Virus record (IMG/VR): IMGVR_UViG_3300044726_000053
Location: 1 to 39,939 of that record
DNA from: a virus
DNA: 39,939 nt
Direction: 5' to 3' (one strand)
The position numbers and the translations under genes were made by a program. The notes below the pieces were generated by a model. It saw nothing but the letters and a program-made list of their open reading frames with translations. It ran no database searches and was not told the DNA's origin. Each line of letters begins with the position of its first letter. Position 1 is the stretch's first letter. This document shows, one piece after another, positions 16,658-25,700 of this stretch.

Positions 16658-18024
16658 TACACCGGCTCCACGATCTTGAACTGCAACGTCACGGGGTCGG
16701 TCACCCAGCCAATCGGATTGCCGTCAATGTCTTTGTAGTTGATGACGTCATCGAACGTCATACCCTGTCCACCCACGGTGAGATTCACCGGCAGGACTTT
16801 CCATGCCTTGTCGGTCACGTAGTTCGGTCGCCACTGCACGTAGCCCACATCGGGGTCCAGCGGCATCGTCCAGATGGCGATCAACATCCTCAACTGGGTG
16901 ATAGGCATCGCCAGACCACCCAGCGACTTCCACCGCTCCTCCACCATGACATCTTTCAGCAGTCCCTGCCACAGCGCATTGGCCGTACTCGTCAAGCCAC
17001 GAGAAGACGCCCACATCGGCGGAATGATGATGTCCTGATCCAGATTCACCCACTCATCCGGTTTGGCTTCGTAGTCAAACGACCCCAGAATCGGATGCAC
17101 GATGCGTCCCTGCCCACGAGTCAAGTAGACCGCAGGCTTCACATTGATGGAATAAGAGACAATGGTCTCTGGAGCTTCTACAATGTCAAACGTCCCTTCA
17201 CTTTCCAGCGTTCTCACACCGGGAACGTGACCGAATCCACCAAACCCACGCCACAGGTCTTCCACCGCCACCGCTGGACCCGATGGCGGGGCTGGTTCCG
17301 CCACAGCAGGCCCAGTGCTCAACACCGGCCAGTTAGACAGCGACGATAGATACGACTGTTGGTCGCCATTCCACGCCACAAGCAGAGAACTGTTGTCTTT
17401 CTGTTGCTTCGGACAGTGGTAATACGGACTCGTGGAATTCGTCACGAGATACCACGTCCCGTTCGGGGCTTTGGCGATGCACCGGTCGTTGTAGTCCCCA
17501 CCCTGCTGTCCGAAGAGCCACGTACCCGCCTGCGTCCATTTCACAAGGCGATAGCCGTCTACCGTGATGGGCTTACCACGGTCCTGCCAGACAGGCGTAT
17601 ACCCCGCAGGACCACCCGCTGTGAAGTTCGCAATCCCTTCAATGTCATTCGTGCCTGATGGAAATGGCCCAAGGAGTTCACCATTCTTCCAGACCCAGTA
17701 CACAGAACGATCCCCGCCTTCACCACCCTGATACCACCCACCATCAGGAGCAAACCGACCCGCATAGGCCCCACGCCACGTAATCCCTGTAGGACGCACC
17801 GGCTGTTGGCCGGGAGACATGATGAACCACGTCCCGAAGGACTCAGGCACATCAGGGTCTTCAGCAGACCCAAACCCCACGATGTTGTTGAACATGTCGG
17901 GTTCAATGGGCGTCACATGGATTTCGTACGGAGCAATAGTCACCGCGCCCGAGTATTGGACCGTGTGGCCGATACTATCGAACTTCAGACCCTTATCATT
18001 GCAAGCGCGATGATGTATGGCCAT
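16657..18024 (-). CDS. Tail protein, propeller-like N-terminus and shared C-terminal domain (copy B)
   Basis: 455 residues from the ATG at 18024 (AGGA four bases upstream, five bases after the preceding stop). The N-terminal 290 residues contain repeated strand motifs with Trp/Gly (SFGTWFIMSPGQQ, SVYWVWKNGE, GTWLFGQQGGD, GTWYLVTN), propeller-like. The C-terminal 155 residues (GQGRIVHPILGSFDYEAKPDEWVNLD ... VEERWKSLGGLAMPITQLRMLIA) are clearly paralogous to those of the next gene. The pair therefore shares a common attachment domain with diverged exposed domains. Confidence 0.55.
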   Translation of the reverse strand: MAIHHRACNDKGLKFDSIGHTVQYSGAVTIAPYEIHVTPIEPDMFNNIVGFGSAEDPDVPESFGTWFIMSPGQQPVRPTGITWRGAYAGRFAPDGGWYQGGEGGDRSVYWVWKNGELLGPFPSGTNDIEGIANFTAGGPAGYTPVWQDRGKPITVDGYRLVKWTQAGTWLFGQQGGDYNDRCIAKAPNGTWYLVTNSTSPYYHCPKQQKDNSSLLVAWNGDQQSYLSSLSNWPVLSTGPAVAEPAPPSGPAVAVEDLWRGFGGFGHVPGVRTLESEGTFDIVEAPETIVSYSINVKPAVYLTRGQGRIVHPILGSFDYEAKPDEWVNLDQDIIIPPMWASSRGLTSTANALWQGLLKDVMVEERWKSLGGLAMPITQLRMLIAIWTMPLDPDVGYVQWRPNYVTDKAWKVLPVNLTVGGQGMTFDDVINYKDIDGNPIGWVTDPVTLQFKIVEPV

Positions 18025-18029
18025 AAATC

Positions 18030-19298
18030 CTACGGAACGGCTGGATACACCCACGAATCAAGCACGTCATTAGCCACACGGGGCGCACGATCCTTGGCCA
18101 CCCACTGAATCGTGTTGGCCACGATCACCGCGCCTTCCTGCGTGGTGCCGTCATCGTTCTTGAAACACACCGAGTCAAGCGACCCACCACCGGGTAAGTA
18201 TCGGCTATACCCCGGTTTCCTCAAGTAATGTCCGAACCGTGCGTCCACATCGTGCATTGCCTGAACCGCCGCCGCTGTGAAGGCACCTCGACCGTCAGAC
18301 TGACGCATGTCGTACTCTTCACCCTGCGTGAACTTCCACGACTTGGTGGTCAAGACCTGATCCAAGATGTACTTCATGTTCGGCATCTCGTTCGGGCCAT
18401 ACACACCAGCCCCACTCCCCGGATCGGGTTGCCCCGGCTGCTGAGGTGTCTGAAATGTGGGTGGTTTCGGTGGAATGCCGGGAATATCCTCCGGGTCCGG
18501 TCCATAGATGATGGCCGTCGCAATCACCCGAATCTGCCACTGCGGCAACCCCGGTAAATTGATGTTGAGATTGGGGAGCGTAGGCGTAACCGGTGTGCCA
18601 CCGCCACCCACTATCTCTCCGCTGCCATCGAGCGCATGAAACAGCGTGACTTCTACGCCGGGGAACGTGATGCCAGCCACCGGCTGGTTATTACGCAGCA
18701 CGAAGCTGGGTCCGATGGGCGTGTATTCCTCCCATGCGATATACGTCTTATGCGTCTGCGTATTAACCAGTAGAATCCAACCCCGCGAGTCGGTCTCCAT
18801 CCCGATGACCCAATCACCGAGCGTGACACACCGGGTCAGTGAATGTCCCTCCAGCACCTTCCGACCCACTTGATCGGTCCACGCAGGCAATCCGGAATCG
18901 AAAATCTGGGTCCACCCCTGTCCCGAGATGTAGTCACCGGTCTGGTCTATCGGAACGGGCTTCTCGACGCCACCCACTTTGTAGGCACTGATGGCATGAA
19001 TCCAGTATTCGACGCCAGTCAACGGGTGGAAACCTACGTCATACGTACCGACCGCTGAGTCCACATCTTCAATCTGAGGCACGCCTTCCAAGGGCACACG
19101 ATGCACACGATACGTGCGGTCGTTGTTACCTCGCACCAACGCTTTCATACCATCCGGACTGATGGCAATCGCGTTCGTATGCGTGGGCATGACAATCGTC
19201 ACGTCCGGATCACCACTGAAGATGATGTGCGGGTCATCCGGAGCAATCGACCCCTTCACGTTGCCCGTAGGCCCGACTGCGATGTACTTGGGAGCCAT
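18030..19298 (-). CDS. Tail-tip region protein with propeller-like N-terminus
   Basis: 422 residues. The N-terminal 240 residues hold repeated strands (HIIFSGDPDVTIVMPTHTNAIAISPDGMKALVRGNNDRTYRV), as in beta-propellers: the phrase AISPDG followed by hydrophobic strands is typical of WD/YVTN-like blades. A Pro-rich linker (about 285-310) leads to a C-terminal domain of about 110 residues with no recognised family. It is TAATG-coupled to the preceding gene and belongs to the tail-tip block. Confidence 0.5.
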   Translation of the reverse strand: MAPKYIAVGPTGNVKGSIAPDDPHIIFSGDPDVTIVMPTHTNAIAISPDGMKALVRGNNDRTYRVHRVPLEGVPQIEDVDSAVGTYDVGFHPLTGVEYWIHAISAYKVGGVEKPVPIDQTGDYISGQGWTQIFDSGLPAWTDQVGRKVLEGHSLTRCVTLGDWVIGMETDSRGWILLVNTQTHKTYIAWEEYTPIGPSFVLRNNQPVAGITFPGVEVTLFHALDGSGEIVGGGGTPVTPTLPNLNINLPGLPQWQIRVIATAIIYGPDPEDIPGIPPKPPTFQTPQQPGQPDPGSGAGVYGPNEMPNMKYILDQVLTTKSWKFTQGEEYDMRQSDGRGAFTAAAVQAMHDVDARFGHYLRKPGYSRYLPGGGSLDSVCFKNDDGTTQEGAVIVANTIQWVAKDRAPRVANDVLDSWVYPAVP

Positions 19299-21109
19299 TA
19301 TGCAGCCGGGAAATGCGTCCAGTCAGCCGACGCTTCTTTCATTCTCTGAACCGCTGTTGCAATTGATTGCCAGAAGTCCACACCGTCCACCAGCACTTCA
19401 CCGTGAAACCGAGCTTTAGAAAACAGCCAGATTGACCCAACGTGGAACTCACGCGCCAAATCCCACATCCCGCCCAGCATGTCGAGCACCTTCTGTTCCG
19501 TCAGAGCGTAATCTCCGGGGCCTCGATACTGACAGTAAGCCGCGCAGGCAAGGTCCATCGGCACGTGAGCATTCGCACACGCATTCATGTTGGCCCGTAC
19601 GATTTGTAAACTGGTCGAGACTGCGGCTCCCTCAGTCGGGTAGGCAAAAATGAGTGCCCGTGTACCACTCGGCACGTCATCGGGATCGAGTCCATACCCG
19701 TCCTTGTAAATCTCAACGGGCCACCCCAGTTCATCCGACACATCCATGGACGGAGCCAAGTTCTCCGGGTCTCTGGTGTCAAAGAAAATCGCTCTGACGT
19801 TAGCCGATGGCGTCTCCGTGTAGTCCATGATGCGTGGACCCACCATGTCATCGAACATCCCGATGCCAATTTGCTGCGTAGTGGGTGTGAAGTACGGAAT
19901 GATAGGGCCGGGACCGGCTGGTGGCGGTGGCAGATTGTAGTCGAGGTCGTAGCCGTAACCATACACGTCGTACTGCGAACACAGCACTTGAACCAGTGTG
20001 TTCCCCACGTGGTCAGACACAGGCGTGCCCATCAGCATGCCCGAGCCTTGCACCGTGACACTCAGATTGTATCCACCCACTCCCTCATTCATGTCACCAA
20101 CGGCCTGCACCAGCACCGGAATCTGACGACCCTGTCTCGGAGCCTTCAGCGGAATCGGCGTGGTCAGGCGCACAGGGATCGGCACCTGCCGGAATCCACG
20201 AATGTATGAAGTCGAAGCCCCAGTAATGGGGTCGTTCGGAAGTTCTTGGGCGACGAGAATTCGGCGGTAGAGTGAATCCCACGCAATGGTGGCCCCACCC
20301 CACGCATCCCCATCTTTCGCGCCTGTCAGGGTCGGGATCTTCACCGCTCCCATGATTTCGCCGCGCATGTAATCCACCAAGACCAGCGTCTGGTCGGTGA
20401 GCATCACATAGCACCGCTGGTTATCTTCCAGACAGATAGACTTGATGCCCTGTGGCATCTGGATCGAATAGAGAAATTCCCCGGTGGTCCATCGGAACAC
20501 CGACAACAACCCGGTGGATTTTCCACTCAGAAACAAGTCCCCGGAGTCATTCGAAAGAGAACGTGGCGTGTCATCAATAGCACAGGCCCCAAACCCTGAA
20601 ATGTTGAACCGGTCATCCGAAATGACTTCAGTCCCATACCCCCACGAATCGCCTCTCCCCTCTGGCTCGTCTCCCACCGACGCTGTAGCCGTCACGCCTA
20701 AGATCAGTTCACGCATCGAACTGCCATACAGATGGATGGCATACATCCGTCCTAGACGGGACGTCACCAGACTTGCAAACACGAGGTACTGAAAAAGAGG
20801 AGCAGACCGTGGATACATGCGCTTGATGAACGCCCCGGTCTTTCCATCAAATCGCCACAGTGCGTTTCCAGCCGGGTGGTATGACCTCTGGTGCATATTG
20901 GCGAACAAATACACACTGCACGGGCTATAGGGCGTCCCATACTTACCGGTTTTTATGTCCGTTGCGTGTTGCACCGACATGCCAATAAACCACGCCAGAC
21001 TCTCCACGTAGGGGGGCTTATTTGGCTTGTAATACACGCCAAGGATGGTGGGGTCATCGTATTCACCTAGCACCCGATAGGGGATAGGGGCTGTCCGATA
21101 CACTTCCAT
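19298..21109 (-). CDS. Large tail-tip protein: propeller-like, Ig-like and possible TIM-barrel regions
   Basis: 603 residues, taking the ATG at 21109, which overlaps the upstream stop as TAATG (an ATG two codons earlier is equally open). Residues 1-310 are propeller-like strands. About 315-400 resembles an Ig-like domain (IPVLVQAVGDMNEGVGGYNLSVTVQGSG). The last 180 residues (VRAIFFDTRDPENLAP ... RALIFAYPTEG ... VGSIWLFSKARF) look like an alternating strand-helix fold of the glycoside-hydrolase TIM-barrel kind, but catalytic acids cannot be assigned. It may degrade or bind surface glycan. It contains palindrome copy 6. Confidence 0.5.
   Translation of the reverse strand: MEVYRTAPIPYRVLGEYDDPTILGVYYKPNKPPYVESLAWFIGMSVQHATDIKTGKYGTPYSPCSVYLFANMHQRSYHPAGNALWRFDGKTGAFIKRMYPRSAPLFQYLVFASLVTSRLGRMYAIHLYGSSMRELILGVTATASVGDEPEGRGDSWGYGTEVISDDRFNISGFGACAIDDTPRSLSNDSGDLFLSGKSTGLLSVFRWTTGEFLYSIQMPQGIKSICLEDNQRCYVMLTDQTLVLVDYMRGEIMGAVKIPTLTGAKDGDAWGGATIAWDSLYRRILVAQELPNDPITGASTSYIRGFRQVPIPVRLTTPIPLKAPRQGRQIPVLVQAVGDMNEGVGGYNLSVTVQGSGMLMGTPVSDHVGNTLVQVLCSQYDVYGYGYDLDYNLPPPPAGPGPIIPYFTPTTQQIGIGMFDDMVGPRIMDYTETPSANVRAIFFDTRDPENLAPSMDVSDELGWPVEIYKDGYGLDPDDVPSGTRALIFAYPTEGAAVSTSLQIVRANMNACANAHVPMDLACAAYCQYRGPGDYALTEQKVLDMLGGMWDLAREFHVGSIWLFSKARFHGEVLVDGVDFWQSIATAVQRMKEASADWTHFPAA
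19357..19372. repeat. Dispersed 16-base palindrome, copy 6 (3' end of tail-tip gene)
   Basis: The plus strand reads TTGCAATTGATTGCCA. It is read in the gene as Trp-Gln-Ser-Ile-Ala, close to the 3' end. Confidence 0.65.
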
Positions 21110-22059
21110 TAACATGCGACCCTCGCCAGCACTTTCGACTCACCGGTCTCACCCACCAGATACTGCACACGGGCAAAGGCATACCCGTCCGCATCGGTCT
21201 TCGTCTGGTAATCCAGTAGCAGACCTTTTCCCTCCACCAGCCAACTCACAAACTCGCCTTCGGCGGGATCGTCCTGATCACCCAACAGCCGTGTGCGATA
21301 CGTGACGACTTGCCCTGACTTGGGCACTCCGTCATGCACCTCCACGGGAAGTAACTGAGTCGGATTGACTTCGAACGACCAAATCTTCAGGAACAGTTGC
21401 CACGGTTCATCAGGCGGTGATGCCTCCACGTTGTGCCCCGAGACCAGCACATTGAACTCAGGGACATATACCAGTCCCTCACACTCCATGCCAATGTTGT
21501 AGACCGGGGACACGATCTTTCTCGTCTCTGTGTCGTAAAAACACCCGGCCCCATTTCCCAGCACCGTGCCGGGGCACCAGATGTCCTTGTCTGACCGACC
21601 GGGACGCACTGTAGGATTCGTGACGGGTAACGTGTCCGACTCTGCGACTTGGGTTTCGTTCACATCACCGAACATGATGTGGTAAACCTTGTTCAAATTG
21701 ATGAACACCCGTCGATCCAGTAATTTCACGTAGGACGAGCCGATACCGTCCTCCATGTGGTCATCAGGATGCGTTTGCTGTTCAGCAAACACCTTGGGTT
21801 CGAACATTCTTTCGTAGCCACCGCTCATCCAGAGCATTCGTTGCCGCGACGGCCACCAACTCCACGTGCGATTGGTGCTCATACGTTTGCGGCAGACGCC
21901 ATCCAACGTCACGACATGCACGCCCGACGATGAGTACTCAGCAAAATGCCCTGAGCACAACAGCCCGACACCCGGATACCAATACCGCACCGTCATGTCC
22001 ACCGGCATGTTGCCGCTGACGTCAATGAACGGGAAAGTGGCGAGAAGTCGGAGCGCCAT
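21109..22059 (-). CDS. Tail-tip protein with C-terminal Ig-like domain
   Basis: 316 residues from the ATG at 22059, which overlaps the upstream stop as TAATG; an in-frame start at 22128 would lie inside the neighbour. The first 220 residues are beta-rich (RYWYPGVGLLCSGHFAEYS, RTWSWWPSRQRMLWMSGG), propeller-like. The last 80 residues (LPVEVHDGVPKSGQVVTYRTRLLG ... DADGYAFARVQYLVGETGES) have the pattern of bacterial Ig-like Big_1 domains, where a T-D-A-D-G-x-A turn is characteristic. The same domain appears alone in the next gene upstream. Confidence 0.55.
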   Translation of the reverse strand: MALRLLATFPFIDVSGNMPVDMTVRYWYPGVGLLCSGHFAEYSSSGVHVVTLDGVCRKRMSTNRTWSWWPSRQRMLWMSGGYERMFEPKVFAEQQTHPDDHMEDGIGSSYVKLLDRRVFINLNKVYHIMFGDVNETQVAESDTLPVTNPTVRPGRSDKDIWCPGTVLGNGAGCFYDTETRKIVSPVYNIGMECEGLVYVPEFNVLVSGHNVEASPPDEPWQLFLKIWSFEVNPTQLLPVEVHDGVPKSGQVVTYRTRLLGDQDDPAEGEFVSWLVEGKGLLLDYQTKTDADGYAFARVQYLVGETGESKVLARVAC

Positions 22060-22328
22060 TAGAGTACGTAAGCTGCACCAATCACAATGGTTTCTACAAA
22101 CCCCTGAGCATCCACCCGGCACGAGCACCGACCGAGCTTATCCGTAAACGTCGTAAACGGTGTCAGGGTCGCATGCCCTTCCAGAAGTCGCCAATCAATG
22201 CTTTTATGAGGTTCCCCAATAAAGCACAGAATGCAGCCGCCATTGTCCAGCATCGCCCCAGTAATGTTGAAAATCTTCGGGGTAACAACGACCGCAATAG
22301 CCGAGCAAACCGTCTGATCAAGAGTCAT
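22059..22328 (-). CDS. Single Ig-like domain protein
   Basis: 89 residues making essentially one Ig-like (Big_1 type) domain: IDWRLLEGHATLTPFTTFTDKLGRCSCRV carries the W ... G-x-A-x-L-x-P ... T-D-x-x-G-x-A/C-x-V pattern. The start overlaps the upstream stop as ATGA, and its stop overlaps the next start as TAATG. Ig-like modules decorate phage tails and are thought to bind weakly to cell surfaces. Confidence 0.6.
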   Translation of the reverse strand: MTLDQTVCSAIAVVVTPKIFNITGAMLDNGGCILCFIGEPHKSIDWRLLEGHATLTPFTTFTDKLGRCSCRVDAQGFVETIVIGAAYVL

Positions 22329-22726
22329 CCGTTGCCATCCGTCAACGTGAACGTGGTTACAGTGACCGTCATGCCTTCTTCAAGGTCCACCACATTCAGG
22401 GTCATCGACACATTTCCGGACAACCCCAAGTCGCCTTGGGCATGGTGCGCTCCGTCACTCTTCACGAGTCGGAAATACGTGGCAAGACCAGCTTCGATGG
22501 CGACTCCGGACCACGTGCCCGTCTTGGACACCGCACCGTTCGACCCACTCGTCATCCAGTTGGATGGCAGGGTCATCTCACAGAGCAACGTCCCGGTCTC
22601 TACCGCCGCCACGTTGGTGGGAATAGTTCCGGACATGATCCGGAGCTTGGGAGACGTCCCAAGGGTCGTCTCAACCAGATTGACCCGTGCGTTCCGGAGC
22701 GTGTTACTGAACTGAAGTCTCGCCAT
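22325..22726 (-). CDS. Conserved small minor tail protein
   Basis: 133 residues, ATG at 22726 overlapping the tape-measure stop as ATGA. The pattern LRNARVNLVE...SPKLRIMSGTIPTNVAAVETGTLLCEM...ATYFRLVKSDGAHHAQGDLG...TVTVTTFTLTDGNG follows a recurring phage family, located just after the tape measure, with a Gly-rich turn, A-x-Y-F-R-L strand and FTLT-DG end. Probably a minor tail component of the distal tail; no catalytic residues seen. Confidence 0.55.
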   Translation of the reverse strand: MARLQFSNTLRNARVNLVETTLGTSPKLRIMSGTIPTNVAAVETGTLLCEMTLPSNWMTSGSNGAVSKTGTWSGVAIEAGLATYFRLVKSDGAHHAQGDLGLSGNVSMTLNVVDLEEGMTVTVTTFTLTDGNG

Positions 22727-25700
22727 CACCGTCTCCCCTGCTGACGCACGACTTCATGTTCCAGCCAGTCACGCATCGTCATGTTCAGAGCATCCGGATG
22801 GAGCGACACCACCATGTTGCCCCCGCCGCCACCTGTCGTGACCGCTGAGGCCCCACCATCGGTCATGACGACCCCGCCTGCGGCATACCGTCTGGGGATC
22901 ACCGACCCTGCGGCAATTGATTGCAACGACACGACCCCACCCAGTGCAAAGGCGGGTGACAATCTACCGAGTCGAATACCTTCCAGAAGCGGCATCCACC
23001 GGGCGGCTTTGGCGGCTGGCATGATGTGCTCACCGGTTGACAGCATCGCCGGGACTGAATCGCTTGTTCCTGTGCCGGGGCCATCAACAACGCCGCCTTC
23101 AGCACCAAGAAAGGGGGTAGGTTGGACACCCGGAAGCCCCAATCCCCCCGACTTACCACCACCGCCACCACTAACCCCAAGCCACTTATCTAGGAACGAG
23201 AAATTGTTGAACAGTCTGGCGACGATGACTTGTGCGAGTTTCTTCGTAAAAATACTGACAATGGCATCTGAAATCGACGTGGCCATGTTCTTCCAGACTT
23301 CACCCGCATTCTTGAAGTCCGTCGTCATCGACGTCAACGCATCAGACAACGCCCCGACAGCGGTATCTTTGATCTCTTTGCTATACAGTTCCGACGAACC
23401 TGCCAACTCCTCATACGCCACATCGGTACTAGCGATAGCTTGCTCTGTCGCCAGCATTTCTTCCCTGAGCTTTCTCTGCTCTTCGGCCAACGTCTTGACA
23501 ATATCCTCCTGACGCATTTCTGTCTGGGACAATTCCTCAAACCGCTTATTGAGTTCTCTGGGGGCCTTGGCTTGTTGCTCTTCCAGTGTCCTCACTTGAG
23601 ATTCCCGACGTAGACGGTTCTCGGCCATCGCATCTTCGATACGAGCGTTATTCCGCCGTCTCAACTCGACTTCTGTAATGTCGCCTCGGCCTGCCGCCGC
23701 CCGATCTCTCGCCGCTCCGATATCCCGCTGCTGCTGATGCAGATCCAACTGCCCCTGAATGGCCGTCTCAATGGCGACTTCGGCTTGGTAGGCCCGTTCC
23801 CTTTCCTTACGATACGCTTCGGCCTCACCCGTGATGCGTTTCAGCGCCACCAACCGTTCGCCGTCTGCGGTGCCCAACTCGTTGTATTTTTTAAGCTCCT
23901 GCTCCAACTGAAGGTTCAATTGCTCTAAGGCTTCTGAGACACCACCATACTGGGCACGTTGACCAGCGATGGCTGTTCGAACTTCCAATCCCAGCACTCG
24001 ACGCCGGTCTTCACGCGCAACATCGAGCTTGTACAGTTCTTCGGTTCTCCGTTGCTCGATGCGATGGGCTTCTTGTTCAGCCTCTCGGGTCGCCGCCGCA
24101 GCGGCAATTTTGGCCTTGGGATCTTCTTCAGCCGCTTCCAGCGCACGTCGCTTCAGAATTTCTTCTGAAGCCAACGCATATTCAGCCGCAAACCCTTTCT
24201 CAGCAATCTCAATCCGCTGATCGTAGTAATCATCCAGCGTGATGGCCTGCTCTTTCAGGCTCTGCTCTAAATTCGTCGTCGCCAGAGCATTCTGCGTACG
24301 AATCTCGTCTTGGGCACGACGTGCCGCTGCAATCTCCTCGTCGGCTCTCGCTGAAATTCTTTCTTTGCTCTCGGTCACAATGGGCGCACGAATGGCAACT
24401 CTAGTTTGCCGTGCCCCTAGTTGACCAAACTGCAAGGCTTGATTACCTAACCCACCCAACCCCGGAATAGCTCCACCAAGCGTTGTCTGCACCTCAGCCA
24501 CTGATTCCTTCAGCAGAGTCAGATCCAACGGGGTATTGACCGCTTTCCCGAACTTCTCCATGCCCTCTTTAAGAGCCGTGATCGTCTCCGGTGGAATAAT
24601 TTGACCCTTCTCCAGCGCATCTTGGGCCGACTTCACCAACCCCATGTATCCGCCGTATATCTTGTTGAAAGCGGCAGACACCCGTCCTTCCTGACGGAAG
24701 ATATCCTCACCAAAGACAGCCTTCCGAGCATTGGTGAAGTCTTCCATGCTCTGAGCCGCCTCCGCATAGGTTCTCTTCATGCTGGCGAGAGCTTCTTCGT
24801 CGGCCTTCCGGGTCGGGTCGGTGATGGCTTTGGTCTTCAGCCGTGCTTCGTGCAGATCAATCTGCACAGCAAGACGTTCTCGTTCGACCGCAAGAGTCGC
24901 TTCAGCCGTAGCCAAATCTTCTGCTGACTTCTTCGGGTCAGTTCTCGTGCGAGTCACGTCGGTCGTCAGATTCTTCACCTTATCCACAAGGGCGTTGATG
25001 CCCGTCGCAGTCAAGGGAGCCTGCTGTTTCATTTCCTGTTGAAGACGCTGTTGAAGCTGAGTGACCTTCCTCCCAGCGTCCTCCATCTGCTGACCAATGA
25101 CCAGTCGCTCTGCTTGATGTTCCTTGTCCTTGGGTAACGCTTCGAACTCACGGCGAAGGGCCTGCTGCTCCAACCGAGCTTGGGCAATCTCACTCACAAT
25201 CGGAAGCGCCACTTCCTGCTTGTTCAGTGCCTCCACCTGATTTCGAAATTCTTGGAACAACTTAATGTCGTCCTGCAAGTCATGGACGAGCTTGAGGTTG
25301 TTCATCTTCCAGTTTTCGTAAATCTGGGTGAACATCGCGTTGCCACCCGTCGCTGCCTTGTACAGATCCGGTGTGAATTTTCCTCCAATCCCTGCGCCAC
25401 CAGACAGCATCGGGTCCGACTTAATCAACCGTGAGGCTTGCTCAGCGGGAGTCGGCGGATTTTCCGCGAACTTAATCGCTTTGTAGATAATGTATCCGAT
25501 AGCCGGAACCGCCAGTGTAATGAGCAACGTGCGCCACGCTGCCGCCAGTAGCTCAACAGCAAGGGCTGTGGTAGTCGCAGCCGTCCCTGTAGCGACGATA
25601 CCCGCTGTGGCTGGCCCAGAGGTCGCTGCCACGGCTGTGTTCGCCTGAGCGACCTTGAGCAAGGCGAGAGCTTCTTCATTCGAAGCCGCTGCCAGCATCT

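Noticed and set aside
16414-17349. Plus-strand frame of 311 codons in the tail region
   Set aside because: Antisense to two paralogous tail genes, rich in Arg/His, no homology pattern.
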